Below are positions 57,935 to 64,000 of a DNA stretch of 64,000 bases, in pieces (position 1 is the first letter of the stretch; each line of letters begins with the position of its first letter). Source of the DNA: Pollutiaquabacter aromativorans (GTDB lineage: Bacteria; Bacteroidota; Bacteroidia; AKYH767-A; 2013-40CM-41-45); contig CP185379.1 of NCBI GenBank assembly GCA_049177215.1, positions 2,108,001 through 2,172,000 on the forward strand, in the 5' to 3' direction. The position numbers and the translations under genes are program-made. The notes beneath the pieces were generated by a model. The model was not told the origin of the DNA. It did no database searches and saw nothing but the letters and a program-made list of their open reading frames with translations.

Positions 57935-60310
57935 TCAACCAAGAATGCGCAGTTTGGCGAATTTTAGCAGCAATTGCTTATTCCCGACGCCCTGGAAAAA
58001 TACGGTTGCCTTGCGGTCGTTTTCCCGACCCTCAATGAGCATGACCTTTCCACGACCGAACTTGGGGTGTTCAACCTCCATGCCTTGCTGGATCTGGCTG
58101 GTATCATCACCTTCAAAATCCCGCACTTCGGCCGTATTTACTTTCTTCAGGTTCGTCGGAACCGTGCGAGGCGGAGGAACCGGCGCAGAAGGTTTGTTCT
58201 TCGGAGCCGTTCCATAAACCGGTTTCGAATTTCCACCATTCCGTAAGCCGGGGCGCTCCCAACGATCTTCCAGGAAATCATCCTGATAACGGGGCTTGGG
58301 ACGAAGGTTCTTCACGGCTCCCTCTTCGAGGAACTGGGGATCGATCTCTTCAATGAACCGGCTTGGCTCGCAGGAAATCAGGTTACCCCAGCGATACCGC
58401 GAATTGGCATACGAGATCGTCAGCTTTTTCTCGGCGCGTGTAACCGCTACATAAAACAATCGGCGTTCCTCTTCCAGGTCGTCCCGGGAGTCGAGCGACA
58501 TCTGGGATGGGAATAGGTTTTCTTCGAGTCCGACCACATAAACCGCCGGAAACTCCAGGCCTTTCGCAGCGTGGATCGTCATGAGCGATACCGAATCCTC
58601 GTTCGCTTTCTCATCGTCGTCGGCATCGGTCAGCAGGGCAATGTCCTGCATGAACTGTTCCAGTGTCCGCAATTCGGGATGCGTTCCCGGTACGACTTCG
58701 TCTCCATCCGGAGTGATGCTTCGCCCCGACTCCGTAAATTCCCGGATACCGTTCAACAATTCCTGGACGTTCTCGTATCGGCTGAGGCCTTCCGGCGTCT
58801 TGTCGGCGTATAGTTCCCGCATGAGTCCGGAAGCTGACGAGAGCTGACTGGCCAGTTCATAAGCATCCGTGGTTTTCACACGGGCCGCGTACGATCGGAT
58901 CATGGTCACAAATTCGTTGATGCGGTTCAACGTACCGGCATTGAATCCGCAGGGATTCGCGGAAGGTTCGGCGATCAGTGACCAGGGATTGGTGTCCTTT
59001 TCCGCTGCGACCAGGAGGATCTTCTCAATGGTTGTCTTGCCTATCCCCCGTGCGGGCACATTGATGATCCGCTTCAGGGCTTCTTCGTCGTTGAAGTTGA
59101 TGACCAGGCGGAAATACGCCAACAGGTCCTTGATCTCCTTGCGCTTGTAGAAGGACAGGCCGCCGTAGATCCGGTAGGGAATGTTCCCTTTCCGCAACGC
59201 TTCTTCCATCGCGCGCGACTGGGCGTTGGTCCGGTAGAGTATCGCAAAGTCCTTGTTCCTCCACTGCCGGTTCATCTTGGTATTGAAGATGTCGCTGGCG
59301 ACCATGACGCCTTCTTCGTTATCGCTCAGGGCACGCAGCAACTGGATCTTCTCGCCGATTTCATTCTCCGTCCAAACCTCTTTCCGGATCTGGCGCTCGT
59401 TCTTCGCGATGATGCTGTTGGCGGCATGGACGATATTCTTCGTCGAGCGGTAATTCTGTTCGAGCTTGAAGACATTCAGATCCGGGAAGTCCCGCTCGAA
59501 CGACAGGATGTTGTTGATGTTGGCTCCGCGGAAGGCGTAGATCGACTGCGCGTCGTCGCCGACGACACAGATGTTCTCGAACGTTTTCGCCAGCTTCTTC
59601 AGGATGACGTACTGGGCGTAGTTGGTGTCCTGGAACTCATCGACCAGGATATAGCGGAATTTATGCTGGTACTTGTGCAGGACATCCGGGAACTTCTGGA
59701 TGAGGACGTACATATTGTACAACAGATCGTCGAAATCCATTCCCGACGATTTGAAGCAGCGTTTCACATAGAGCTCGAACAACAGTCCCATCTTCGGTTT
59801 CCCGGAGCTGTTATCATCGGCGATGAAATCCGTGTTTTGATGATACTCCATCCAGGAGTAAAGATTATTCTTGGCGGCCGATATGCGGTTCAAGACCACA
59901 TCGGGTTTGTAGACCTTGTCGTCGAGACCTTGTTCACGCAGGATGTCTTTCATCAGACTCTTGGCGTCATCGGTATCGTAGATGGTGAAATTCGACGGGT
60001 AGCCGAGTCGCTCCGCTTCGATCCGCAGGATTTTGGCGAACACAGCGTGAAAGGTGCCCATCCATAAGTTCCGTGCTTCCGTTCCGGCGACCTTTGAAAT
60101 ACGTTCGCGCATTTCACGCGCGGCCTTGTTGGTGAAGGTCAGTGCCAGGATGTTGAACGGATCGACACCGGAATGTAACAGGTGGGTGATCCGGTACGTC
60201 AATACGCGTGTCTTACCGGAACCCGCACCGGCAATGATCATGACCGGACCATCGGTGTGGGTGACCGCCGCCCGTTGGGGCTCATTCAATTCATCGAGAT
60301 AATGCTGCAT
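57935..60310 (-). CDS. UvrD/PcrA-type DNA helicase
   Basis: A 791-residue superfamily 1A helicase for DNA repair and replication restart. Walker A is AGAGSGKT (27-34), the Walker B motif YILVDEFQDTNYAQY, motif III GDDAQSIYAFRGA, motif V TIHAAKGLEFPAVYVVGLEE and motif VI EERRLFYVAVTRA. The C-terminal 50 residues (EHPKFGRGKVMLIEG) form the Tudor-like domain of PcrA/UvrD that contacts RNA polymerase. A TATTTTTG element at 60402-60409 is its likely promoter, leaving a leader of about 90 bases. Confidence 0.95.
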   Translation of the reverse strand: MQHYLDELNEPQRAAVTHTDGPVMIIAGAGSGKTRVLTYRITHLLHSGVDPFNILALTFTNKAAREMRERISKVAGTEARNLWMGTFHAVFAKILRIEAERLGYPSNFTIYDTDDAKSLMKDILREQGLDDKVYKPDVVLNRISAAKNNLYSWMEYHQNTDFIADDNSSGKPKMGLLFELYVKRCFKSSGMDFDDLLYNMYVLIQKFPDVLHKYQHKFRYILVDEFQDTNYAQYVILKKLAKTFENICVVGDDAQSIYAFRGANINNILSFERDFPDLNVFKLEQNYRSTKNIVHAANSIIAKNERQIRKEVWTENEIGEKIQLLRALSDNEEGVMVASDIFNTKMNRQWRNKDFAILYRTNAQSRAMEEALRKGNIPYRIYGGLSFYKRKEIKDLLAYFRLVINFNDEEALKRIINVPARGIGKTTIEKILLVAAEKDTNPWSLIAEPSANPCGFNAGTLNRINEFVTMIRSYAARVKTTDAYELASQLSSASGLMRELYADKTPEGLSRYENVQELLNGIREFTESGRSITPDGDEVVPGTHPELRTLEQFMQDIALLTDADDDEKANEDSVSLMTIHAAKGLEFPAVYVVGLEENLFPSQMSLDSRDDLEEERRLFYVAVTRAEKKLTISYANSRYRWGNLISCEPSRFIEEIDPQFLEEGAVKNLRPKPRYQDDFLEDRWERPGLRNGGNSKPVYGTAPKNKPSAPVPPPRTVPTNLKKVNTAEVRDFEGDDTSQIQQGMEVEHPKFGRGKVMLIEGRENDRKATVFFQGVGNKQLLLKFAKLRILG

Positions 60311-60401
60311 CCGAATTCAGAGACCGGCAGAAAAATTCAGGCCCCGCCCCCTGGCAGGGAATTTCGTACATCCTGTAATCCGCTGGAGATTGAAATTTTT
60401 G

Positions 60402-60409
60402 CAAAAATA
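60402..60409 (-). promoter_or_regulatory. -7 element (TATTTTTG) for the helicase gene
   Basis: TATTTTTG fits TAnnTTTG on the minus strand. No TTG lies at the standard -33 distance. Confidence 0.4.
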
Positions 60410-60500
60410 CGGGAATACAGCCGGTCTGGAGCAGGTTCTTTTCAACAATCCCATCAGGGGTCAATTTCGGTTATTCTATTGAAGCAGAAGGGGCAAAATC

Positions 60501-60531
60501 TTGGAAATCCGGGAAGAAAGTCGTTTCTTTG
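60501..60531 (+). promoter_or_regulatory. Promoter of rpsP
   Basis: TTG (60501-60503) and TTTCTTTG (60524-60531) are 20 bases apart. The -7 box deviates by one base (TT for TA). The leader to rpsP would be about 80 bases. Confidence 0.5.
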
Positions 60532-60616
60532 CCGTCCTTTTAAACGCGTATCCGGAGAATACGCATCCGCCTGGGTCGGTGGAAAGGATCCGATCAACCA
60601 TCAAAATTAACAGAAG

Positions 60617-61147
60617 ATGCCTGCAAAGATTCGTCTGACACGTCATGGTAAGAAGCACAATGCTTACTACCACATCGTGGTCGCGGACGGTCGTGCTCCG
60701 AGGGATGGTAAGTTTATCGAGGTCATCGGTAACTACAACCCCAACACGAACCCCGCCACCATCAATCTCGACGCTACCAAAGCGTTGAATTGGCTCAACA
60801 AAGGAGCACAACCGACTGACACCTGTCGTGCTATCCTTTCTTACAAGGGTGTATTGTACCGTAACCACCTCAACAAGGGTGTCCTGAAAGGCGCGCTCAC
60901 AGCTGAACAGGCTGATGCAAAATTCGAGCAGTGGCTGCAGGAGAAGAACCTGAAGATCGACGACAAGCGTAAGCGCGTCTCTTCGGAATTCTCCAAAGCA
61001 ACCGAAGCCCGCATTGCCGATGAATCCAAGAAGAAGGAAGCGAAGCTCGAGGCGATCAAAGCCAAGAACACGCCTCCTCCGGCCGAAGAGGCTCCCGCAG
61101 AAGATGCAGCTCCCGCTGCTGAAGGCGAAGCTCCGGCAGAAGCCTGA
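60617..61147 (+). CDS. rpsP: 30S ribosomal protein S16 with acidic Ala/Pro tail
   Basis: S16 is needed for early small-subunit assembly. The start MPAKIRLTRHGKKHNAYYHI and the core up to about residue 85 match the family; E. coli S16 is 82 residues. The remaining 90 residues are a charged helical stretch (KNLKIDDKRKRVSSEFSKAT) and an acidic Glu/Ala/Pro tail (EEAPAEDAAPAAEGEAPAEA). Extended S16 proteins are usual in Bacteroidota. A strong terminator follows, separating it from rimM. Confidence 0.96.
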   Translation: MPAKIRLTRHGKKHNAYYHIVVADGRAPRDGKFIEVIGNYNPNTNPATINLDATKALNWLNKGAQPTDTCRAILSYKGVLYRNHLNKGVLKGALTAEQADAKFEQWLQEKNLKIDDKRKRVSSEFSKATEARIADESKKKEAKLEAIKAKNTPPPAEEAPAEDAAPAAEGEAPAEA

Positions 61148-61168
61148 TCCGGTTTCCTCCTTTATATC

Positions 61169-61200
61169 GAACGGCTGCCTTCTGGCAGCCGTTCTTTTTT
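61169..61200 (+). terminator. Terminator after rpsP
   Basis: An 11-bp stem GAACGGCTGCC/GGCAGCCGTTC (61169-61179 with 61184-61194), TTCT loop, then six or more T. It lies 22 bases after the rpsP stop and would limit read-through into rimM. Confidence 0.93.
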
Positions 61201-61232
61201 TATGCCTGATCCAAAGTCCCTAACTTTCCCCT

Positions 61233-61793
61233 GTGAAAAAGAGAACACTTCCCGCTTTGCAAGCTGTCGGCTTCGTGGCCCGGCTGCATGGCTTTAAGGG
61301 TGATCTGGTGCTTGCAGTGGAAAACGGCGACCCGGAAAAGATCGGTCAGGCGCCGTATCTCTTTTTGGAATTGGAAGGAATACCGGTACCCTTCAAGTGC
61401 ATGGAACACCGGATGCACCGGGGAGATCTGATCATTCACCTCGAATCCATCGATTCCTCAAAACTCGCCGAGCCGCTTCTACAGTCTGTGGTACTGGCTG
61501 AACGGAAATATAGCCGACAGACCGCCGAACAACCGGGATGGGAAGAATTGACGGGGTACCATGCGATGGACGCATCCTTCGGCAACCTTGGCCAAATCCT
61601 GGAGGTGCAGGAATTCCCCATGCAATATCTGGCGCGTTGTGAAGTGAATGGGCAGGAAGTCTTGCTACCCTTGAACGATAGTACCGTCGACACGATCGAC
61701 GAAGAAAACAGACAGGTGAACTTTCGCTTACCTGCCGGCCTGCTTGATGTCTACCTCAAGCCCGGGGATGACGAAGAAGAAGAGCTGGAATAG
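61233..61793 (+). CDS. rimM: Ribosome maturation factor RimM
   Basis: RimM assists 30S head maturation and binds S19. It has 186 residues from a GTG start (VKKRTLPALQAVGFVARLHG). The N-terminal barrel has GFKGDLVLAVENGDPE and the C-terminal PRC-barrel has LTGYHAMDASFGNLGQILEV and LLPLNDSTVDTIDEEN. It ends in an acidic tail (DDEEEELE). It follows rpsP, the conserved rpsP-rimM order, but a terminator intervenes. trmD is not next; trmN6 follows instead. Confidence 0.92.
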   Translation: MKKRTLPALQAVGFVARLHGFKGDLVLAVENGDPEKIGQAPYLFLELEGIPVPFKCMEHRMHRGDLIIHLESIDSSKLAEPLLQSVVLAERKYSRQTAEQPGWEELTGYHAMDASFGNLGQILEVQEFPMQYLARCEVNGQEVLLPLNDSTVDTIDEENRQVNFRLPAGLLDVYLKPGDDEEEELE

Positions 61794-61842
61794 CAACCCG
61801 AATTGCTCCGCCTGATTTTATGTATCTTGTATCAGGCATTTT

Positions 61843-62577
61843 ATGAGTGAAACCATTTTCCACTTCAAGTATTTCACTGTCCACCAGGATAAATGCGCGA
61901 TGAAAGTCGGCACGGATGCCGTCTTGCTCGGCTCCTGGGTTAACCCACCGGTTGAAGGGAATATCCTGGATGTCGGCACCGGCACTGGTCTCATCGCGCT
62001 GATGCTTGCACAAAAATCAAAAGCGCTTATCGATGCAGTCGACATCGACGAAGGGGCTTACCTGCAGGCGAGGGAGAATTTCCTGCTATCTCCATGGTTT
62101 TTTCAATTGACACCGATTCATGCGTCGTTCCAGGATTACGCAGCAAGAACCCGAACACACTATGACCTGATCGTTTCCAATCCTCCTTACTTCCAGCATG
62201 CATCCAAACCTTCGGAGGAAGCAAGGGCCGCCGCCCGTCATACCGATATGTTGGCATATGGAGAATTGATCGAGGGGGTGAAAAAATTACTCCAGCCGAA
62301 CGGACGTTTCTGCGTCATCCTGCCCTTCAAGGAAGGCATGGACTTCCTGGACATGGCCCAACAGCACGGTTTGTTTTGTCAGCGCCTCGCCCGGGTAAAA
62401 ACGAAGCCGGGCAAACCCGAGAAACGGGTTATGATCGAATTCGGATTTCGTTTTGGCGTCATGACCGAAGAGGAGATCATCATCCAGGAAGAGGACAACA
62501 GTTTCAGCGCCCAGTATGTTCGCCTGACGGAAGATTACTACCTCAACCTGCGGTCACCTGCTCCAGACGCTCACTGA
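61843..62577 (+). CDS. trmN6: tRNA1(Val) (adenine37-N6)-methyltransferase
   Basis: A 244-residue class I SAM-dependent methyltransferase of the YfiC/TrmN6 family, which makes m6A37 in tRNA-Val. The SAM-binding motif ILDVGTGTGLIALMLAQ is near residue 45 and the catalytic NPPY is in DLIVSNPPYFQH. The N-terminal FHFKYFTVHQDKCAMKVGTD segment is typical. Its last 35 bases overlap the end of the convergent saccharopine dehydrogenase gene. Confidence 0.9.
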   Translation: MSETIFHFKYFTVHQDKCAMKVGTDAVLLGSWVNPPVEGNILDVGTGTGLIALMLAQKSKALIDAVDIDEGAYLQARENFLLSPWFFQLTPIHASFQDYAARTRTHYDLIVSNPPYFQHASKPSEEARAAARHTDMLAYGELIEGVKKLLQPNGRFCVILPFKEGMDFLDMAQQHGLFCQRLARVKTKPGKPEKRVMIEFGFRFGVMTEEEIIIQEEDNSFSAQYVRLTEDYYLNLRSPAPDAH

Positions 62578-63889
62578 AGCGAATGCCCAACGCTTCCAGT
62601 TCCTCCAGGATCGGTCGATAGATGTCGGCAACGACCGGAACCTGAACGCCTGTCATCGAGATAGTACCGGCCAGGATGCGACGAGCCGCGATGGCGACTG
62701 GCAGTCCGACGGTTTGCGCCATGGCCGTAAAGCGATTGTCCTTTCCTTTCACGATCAGCGAAGCATACTGGCGCCAGGATTTACCATCCGCCCGATACTC
62801 GAACTCGTGCTGCATGACAATCATATCCTTATCCGATGGACGTAACAACCACCGTCGTTCGAGGAGTTGTTGCAGCGCTTGCGCAGGCGTCGCGTTGTGG
62901 AGACCAATGGTGACAGGTTCAAAGATGCCGGTCCAGCGGACCATGTCCATTTCACGGCCATTCGGATCAAGGTCACACAAAGCGGCAACTTGCGCAGGGA
63001 GGTCTTCGCCCTGAAGGCCATCCGGGAGCAAGGCTTCGACCAATTCCGCATAGGTCATACGAGCGGATTGCTCGAGGATATAGCTGTCGTCCGTCAGTCC
63101 CAGACGTACGAAGACATCCCAGGCAGCACAATAACCTTCCTGCCGGAGCGTACCGCGTATCATGGTCGGAATGTTCTCGATTCCGTAGACTTTTCGGTAG
63201 GACAAGGAATCGCGGTTGGCATAGCCGTCGAATGTTCCGGCTCCTTCCACTACGATCTTTCTGATCTGGCGAAAAAGGCGTTGATAAGGAATGTACTTGT
63301 AATTACCCTTCTCGATGAATCGGGCAGTACCCTGCCCGGCCAGTATTACGTTACGCGGATTCCAGGAAAACTTATAGCCCCAGGGATTGTCATTCGACTC
63401 GGGCGCGACCAGCCCTCCGGTATAGGAACGGAACGCCAGCAATTCACCATCCTGTTGGCGGATCCGGTCGATGACCTCCATGGCGCTCATATGGTCAATA
63501 CCGGGATCAAGTCCACACTCGTTCAGTAACAACACACCTGCCTGCTTTGCTGCGGTATCAAGCGCTAGCATTTCCGGAGACACGTAAGAAGCTGTGACCA
63601 GGTGTTTACCAAAACGAACGCAGGCTTCTGCAACGGGTACATGCATGTGTGCCGGCAGTAAGGAAATGACCAGATCGGCCGCTTTGATCTCCTCATCCCG
63701 TAGGCGGGCATCGTTGATATCGAATCGAATGCACCGGGCGGCAGGATGGCCGCCTGCTTTCTCGCTTGCCGAAGCCTCGCTGACATCCCCGATCGTAAGC
63801 CGATAGCCGTCCGAATCCGCATGTCGTAACAGGTATTCGATCAGGGAAGCGGAGGAGCGGCCTGCACCGATCAGAAAAATGGATCGCAT
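62543..63889 (-). CDS. Saccharopine dehydrogenase family protein (LYS9-like)
   Basis: A 448-residue oxidoreductase with an N-terminal Rossmann motif (MRSIFLIGAGRSSASLIEYL) and the segment GLDPGIDHMSAMEVIDRIRQ, followed by YTGGLVAPESNDNPWGYKFS. These are typical of the glutamate-forming saccharopine dehydrogenase of the lysine pathway. An ATG 18 codons upstream is in frame but its extra residues look unrelated and lie over the promoter. No lysine-pathway partner is adjacent, so a role in lysine catabolism or a related reduction is inferred only from family. The 3' end overlaps trmN6. Confidence 0.88.
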   Translation of the reverse strand: MRSIFLIGAGRSSASLIEYLLRHADSDGYRLTIGDVSEASASEKAGGHPAARCIRFDINDARLRDEEIKAADLVISLLPAHMHVPVAEACVRFGKHLVTASYVSPEMLALDTAAKQAGVLLLNECGLDPGIDHMSAMEVIDRIRQQDGELLAFRSYTGGLVAPESNDNPWGYKFSWNPRNVILAGQGTARFIEKGNYKYIPYQRLFRQIRKIVVEGAGTFDGYANRDSLSYRKVYGIENIPTMIRGTLRQEGYCAAWDVFVRLGLTDDSYILEQSARMTYAELVEALLPDGLQGEDLPAQVAALCDLDPNGREMDMVRWTGIFEPVTIGLHNATPAQALQQLLERRWLLRPSDKDMIVMQHEFEYRADGKSWRQYASLIVKGKDNRFTAMAQTVGLPVAIAARRILAGTISMTGVQVPVVADIYRPILEELEALGIRFSERLEQVTAG

Positions 63890-63906
63890 TTTCAGGGAAA
63901 TTTCTG

Positions 63907-63914
63907 CGAAGGTA
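63907..63914 (-). promoter_or_regulatory. Possible -7 element (TACCTTCG) of the saccharopine dehydrogenase gene
   Basis: TACCTTCG on the minus strand differs from TAnnTTTG at one base and would start transcription about 15 bases before the ATG at 63889. No -33 box is clear. Confidence 0.35.
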
Positions 63915-63965
63915 AATGATTCCACTGCATCAGCCGGTAACACGTATTCTGAAGTCCGGATTATT

Positions 63966-63973
63966 TAAATTTG
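63966..63973 (+). promoter_or_regulatory. Possible -7 element (TAAATTTG) for a gene beyond the window
   Basis: TAAATTTG on the plus strand fits the consensus and points out of the window. The remaining 27 bases show no start codon with a supportable frame. Confidence 0.3.
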
Positions 63974-64000
63974 CACCTGTTTGGCACGATGTTGGCTTTT

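Larger units (their letters stand above)
60311..60616. other. Divergent promoter region between helicase and rpsP
   Basis: 306 bases without a protein gene. They contain the helicase -7 element (60402-60409, minus) and a fuller rpsP promoter (60501-60531, plus). No other structure stands out; open frames here are shadows of neighbouring genes. Confidence 0.6.

Noticed and set aside
1..64000. Mobile elements, CRISPR arrays, phage or defence system
   Set aside because: No transposase, integrase, repeat-spacer pattern or known defence gene is visible; gene content is housekeeping throughout.

Overview
The window is a stretch of chromosomal, mostly housekeeping DNA from a member of the Bacteroidota. 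Four things point there. Promoters match the Bacteroidota pattern TTG-N19/20-TAnnTTTG (clearest at 23669-23699). Several encoded families are largely confined to the phylum (DUF4290, DUF4476, S46 dipeptidyl-peptidase, GH3-type adenylating enzyme). Few genes have a Shine-Dalgarno sequence. The long str-S10-spc-alpha ribosomal cluster has the phylum's arrangement, with map and infA after secY. The futalosine genes mqnB and mqnD indicate menaquinone synthesis by that route. I see no insertion sequence, prophage, CRISPR array, rRNA or origin.

Layout. 1-2447 (+): the end of a surface-polysaccharide cluster (rmlB, a WbpP-type epimerase, a CpsB-type phosphatase). 2453-4834 (-): an outer-membrane barrel, a DUF4136 lipoprotein and carA. 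4945-23602 (-): 33 genes from rpsL to rplQ, read toward lower coordinates from one strong promoter at about 23.68 kb and ended by a hairpin at 4897-4928. 23859-27605 (-): tRNA-Leu(UAG), tig, clpP and clpX, a protein-quality-control block. 27.7-28.7 kb (+): an ECF sigma factor overlapping a zinc-finger anti-sigma candidate, then a flavin reductase.

29674-30720 holds a TetR regulator, a dense regulatory intergenic region with a probable structured small RNA (30465-30598), and a DUF4476 secreted protein whose ribosome-binding site lies beside a hairpin. 31575-37628 (-): deoxynucleoside kinase, a secreted propeller-like protein, a GH3 enzyme, fabD, a Bax-inhibitor-1 membrane protein, folE and a PTPS/QueD enzyme. 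37701-40206 (+): mqnB, mqnD, hldD. 40213-43988 (-): S46 peptidase, MerR regulator, M23 peptidase. 44073-46682 (+): alaS. 46698-57841 (-): a YD-repeat-like protein, an NtrC-like regulator without a DNA-binding domain, Ppx/GppA, a NatA/NatB-type ABC exporter, dnaJ-grpE, a TlpA-like protein, murA, a sphingolipid-desaturase-like enzyme and DUF4290. 57935-60310 (-): a UvrD/PcrA helicase. 60617-62577 (+): rpsP, rimM, trmN6. 62543-63889 (-): saccharopine dehydrogenase family.

The most interesting items are a membrane desaturase that looks like eukaryotic dihydroceramide delta-4 desaturase (56172-57131), the unassigned structured RNA at 30.5 kb, a MurA with Asp in place of the fosfomycin-target Cys, a PTPS with the eukaryote-like CX5HGH motif next to folE, an S46 peptidase with the Arg of acidic-residue-specific DPP11, and an NtrC-type activator with an altered GAFTGA loop and no HTH. 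All identifications rest on reading motifs by eye; no database search was run.
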